A stretch of 64,000 bases of DNA. Origin: Bacteroidota bacterium (GTDB lineage: Bacteria; Bacteroidota; Bacteroidia; Chitinophagales; Chitinophagaceae). Shown here one piece after another: positions 62,651 to 64,000 of the stretch. Positions within the stretch are counted from its first letter, which is position 1, and the number at the start of each line of letters is the position of its first letter. The notes under the pieces are model-generated. The model was not told the origin of the DNA. It worked only from the letters and a program-made list of their open reading frames with translations, and searched no databases. The DNA is taken from positions 50,525 through 114,524 of the forward strand of contig JAFAEM010000003.1 in NCBI GenBank assembly GCA_023424015.1, read 5' to 3'. The translations under genes and the position numbers were made by a program.

Positions 62651-63136
62651 TCAAGGTTTAATAATAAAAATTAAGTTCTGGTATTGCAAATCTACACAGG
62701 CCACCCTTACTTTTGGCAAGCTCAACCGGTACCTTCCATTAAAATAAGACATCAAAGTATTTAGAGGTTTTAACGCCTTTCCAAAGTGTTTATCATAGGT
62801 AAAGAATGGTTGCTCGCTTGTAAGATTGTCATCTTTTTCATTTACCAGATACCTTGCCCGTCTTGATAAAGATTGGAGTGCCACATATGCGGCATATTCT
62901 GACTCCGGAAGTCTTGCCATAGATAGTTGGTTAAAAGGGTTTAATACATCTTTCACATCTTTATGTTTCCTGTATTGAAGATTAAAATGTGATAGATGCG
63001 CATTTACCAGGTGAAGTGCACAGTAGAAACTAACGGTTACTTGCCAGTCATAGTAGTCGGGTAATGACTTATTAACCTTTTCAAGAAATGAAAGATTATG
63101 AAGAGCTTGTTTGATGTGATCTTGGGAACCCGGCAA
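62651..63136 (-). CDS. HEPN-like domain protein
   Basis: A 161-residue helical protein. The N-terminal AxxNLSFLEKVN, DYYDWQVTVSFYCALHLVNA and later SLSRRARYLVNEKDD have the layout of HEPN proteins with RNase or nucleotidyltransferase-partner roles, but no clear R-x4-6-H motif is visible in that position. It is 12 bp downstream of the next gene on the same strand, forming a two-gene unit. Could be a toxin-antitoxin-like pair; not certain. Confidence 0.55.
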   Translation of the reverse strand: MPGSQDHIKQALHNLSFLEKVNKSLPDYYDWQVTVSFYCALHLVNAHLSHFNLQYRKHKDVKDVLNPFNQLSMARLPESEYAAYVALQSLSRRARYLVNEKDDNLTSEQPFFTYDKHFGKALKPLNTLMSYFNGRYRLSLPKVRVACVDLQYQNLIFIIKP

Positions 63137-63148
63137 GAGTGGAATGCT

Positions 63149-63619
63149 TTATGCTTTATACTTAAATTCTGAATAATGGTTTGGGATGGGTAATGAGTCG
63201 CGTTTCTCCACTATCATGGAGGTCATATCGTACCCGTACTGATGATATCGGGCATTTACTTGTGCTTCAGCAAGTATTAACTGTTTTTCTAGTTCTTCGT
63301 TATTGTCATCTACCTCAGCCCAAACAAGCACTTCTGTATCATTAACGTCGAAAGCGAGCTTGTTAGGCATTATTTGCCCTTTCCTTAATACTGTCAAATA
63401 ATCTAACAAAATCCTGGAAATGAAATGATGCTGAGACATCTCTTTCCCCTGAAGCGCAAGTTTATCTGCATTTCCCTCTATTAGGGTTCCGTAAATAGAT
63501 TTGAGTTCCGGGCTTGCCAAATCCGTATCCAGCATGAATTTATCTGCGCTTAGCGTGGCAACTAGTTCTTCAAACCATTGGTCCCTTTCAGCATTTGTAG
63601 ACGATTGTTTTGCAATCAT
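63149..63619 (-). CDS. Hypothetical partner of the HEPN-like protein
   Basis: Start set at ATG 63619 (MIAKQSSTNAERDQWFEELV); the frame extends 24 codons further but with a poor start. The 156-residue protein has helical segments and VLVWAEVDDNNEELEKQLIL in the middle. No nucleotidyltransferase GSxxxG motif is present. It is the first gene of a two-gene unit with the HEPN-like protein. Function unknown. Confidence 0.55.
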   Translation of the reverse strand: MIAKQSSTNAERDQWFEELVATLSADKFMLDTDLASPELKSIYGTLIEGNADKLALQGKEMSQHHFISRILLDYLTVLRKGQIMPNKLAFDVNDTEVLVWAEVDDNNEELEKQLILAEAQVNARYHQYGYDMTSMIVEKRDSLPIPNHYSEFKYKA

Positions 63620-63859
63620 ATAGTTAAATGGTTTGTCTTCTAAGTATAACGAATAATTGTGCCAAAAGTTGCGTAAAAATAGGGTACACAATCAGATATA
63701 CAATACCGGCTTGTGATATTTCACTAAAAGATAGTGCGCGGCCAGGATCAGAATGTTTCACAAATTAATACAAGAGTTGATATTATCCTATACCCATTTG
63801 GTCAATTGTCAAACCATCTTGATCTTATGAATAGCGGATAAACTACTTCCCACTGGAGC

Positions 63860-63893
63860 AAAAAAAAACCTGCAAATCCTAAGATCCACAGGC
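63860..63893 (-). terminator. Terminator of the RNA gene at the right edge
   Basis: On the minus strand CCTGTGGATC/GATTTGCAGG (10 bp with three G·U pairs), TTAG loop, then nine T. Confidence 0.8.
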
Positions 63894-63930
63894 ATAACAA
63901 TCACATGAGAGAAAGAGAGAGCTGTAGGGG

Positions 63931-64000
63931 GAGGGGTCGAACCTCCACGAGGCGGTTAGCTGCAACACAAAGTCCGGTGGTCAATCCCGGTCGGCCCCGA
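63931..64000 (-). tRNA. tRNA-like RNA gene, 3' part only
   Basis: Minus-strand sequence ending GGAGG-TTCGACC-CCTCC (a standard T-arm) and CCCTACA, followed by a strong terminator. The 5' acceptor strand (expected TGTAGGG) is not in the window, so the gene must be longer than 70 nt and continues past 64000. Isotype cannot be assigned; a class II tRNA or another tRNA-like RNA is possible. Confidence 0.5.

Noticed and set aside
63927..64000. Plus-strand reading of the right-edge RNA as tRNA-Cys
   Set aside because: No anticodon stem forms on the plus strand; the T-arm and terminator fit only the minus strand.
1..64000. CRISPR array
   Set aside because: No regularly spaced repeats of 20-40 bp with unique spacers were seen; the only tandem repeat (53180-53700) has a ~200 bp period.

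Overview
The window comes from a Bacteroidota genome, most likely family Chitinophagaceae. The signs are promoters of the form TTTG-N(19-21)-TAnnTTTG, no Shine-Dalgarno sequences, families typical of the phylum (DUF3871, DUF4834, DUF5522, DUF3078, PorT-like barrels, long-form PurF) and the Bacteroidota rimP-nusA-infB order. GC-richer core segments alternate with AT-rich accessory blocks.

Layout. (1) 1-3.0 kb: a two-component pair (TPR histidine kinase, cut by the window edge, and a LuxR-type regulator) and a small HsdR_N-like nuclease protein. (2) 3.5-13.2 kb: one tight minus-strand operon of six genes, Vsr nickase > 5-cytosine methyltransferase > MORC/MutL-like GHKL ATPase > Z1-domain helicase-like ATPase > DUF4420 PD-(D/E)XK nuclease > AIPR protein. 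This is a MORC-type restriction-modification system. (3) 13.2-16 kb: a small secreted KTSC-like protein, a group II intron remnant (domains V-VI plus the C-terminus of its reverse transcriptase) and rmuC. (4) 16.1-20.9 kb: an apparent metal-response neighbourhood with a GNAT that has a Cys-rich tail, a 35-residue peptide with 9 cysteines, three AraC-type proteins (one with an HMA-like CxxC segment), a nucleotide cyclase fused to a YHS domain, DUF6010 and DUF3703. RNase HI follows.

(5) 22.0-44.2 kb: an AT-rich integrated element of about 22 kb in the 3' end of tRNA-Asn. It has 50-bp direct repeats (21954-22003 and 44162-44211), a further 21-bp repeat near each end, and a tyrosine integrase beside the intact tRNA. 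It carries a DNA-processing module (XseA/XseB, RadC, DUF3871, RecA-like ATPase), a variable cargo block with several likely defence genes (GIY-YIG-like, single-HKD PLD nuclease, GHKL ATPase fused to a nuclease, type IIG-like restriction-methyltransferase, DUF4238), and a replication-like end with a highly divergent family-A-polymerase-like palm protein next to an HNH endonuclease.

(6) 44.2-64 kb: core genome. Rieske protein, HflX, a PorT-like barrel, a tRNA with anticodon CAT, DUF4834, rimP-nusA-infB, SurA-like PPIase, PurF, SixA-like phosphatase, M23 peptidase, fructosamine kinase, alkyltransferase-like protein, DUF5522, TrmB, DUF3078, a HEPN-like two-gene pair and a tRNA-like RNA cut by the right edge. 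Both complete tRNA genes are accompanied by altered copies of their own halves in which a CCCGA...TCGGG hairpin replaces part of the D- or T-arm.

The strongest candidates for undescribed biology are the polymerase-like protein of the island, the tRNA-half/hairpin copies, the cyclase-YHS/Cys-rich peptide cluster and the GHKL-nuclease fusion.
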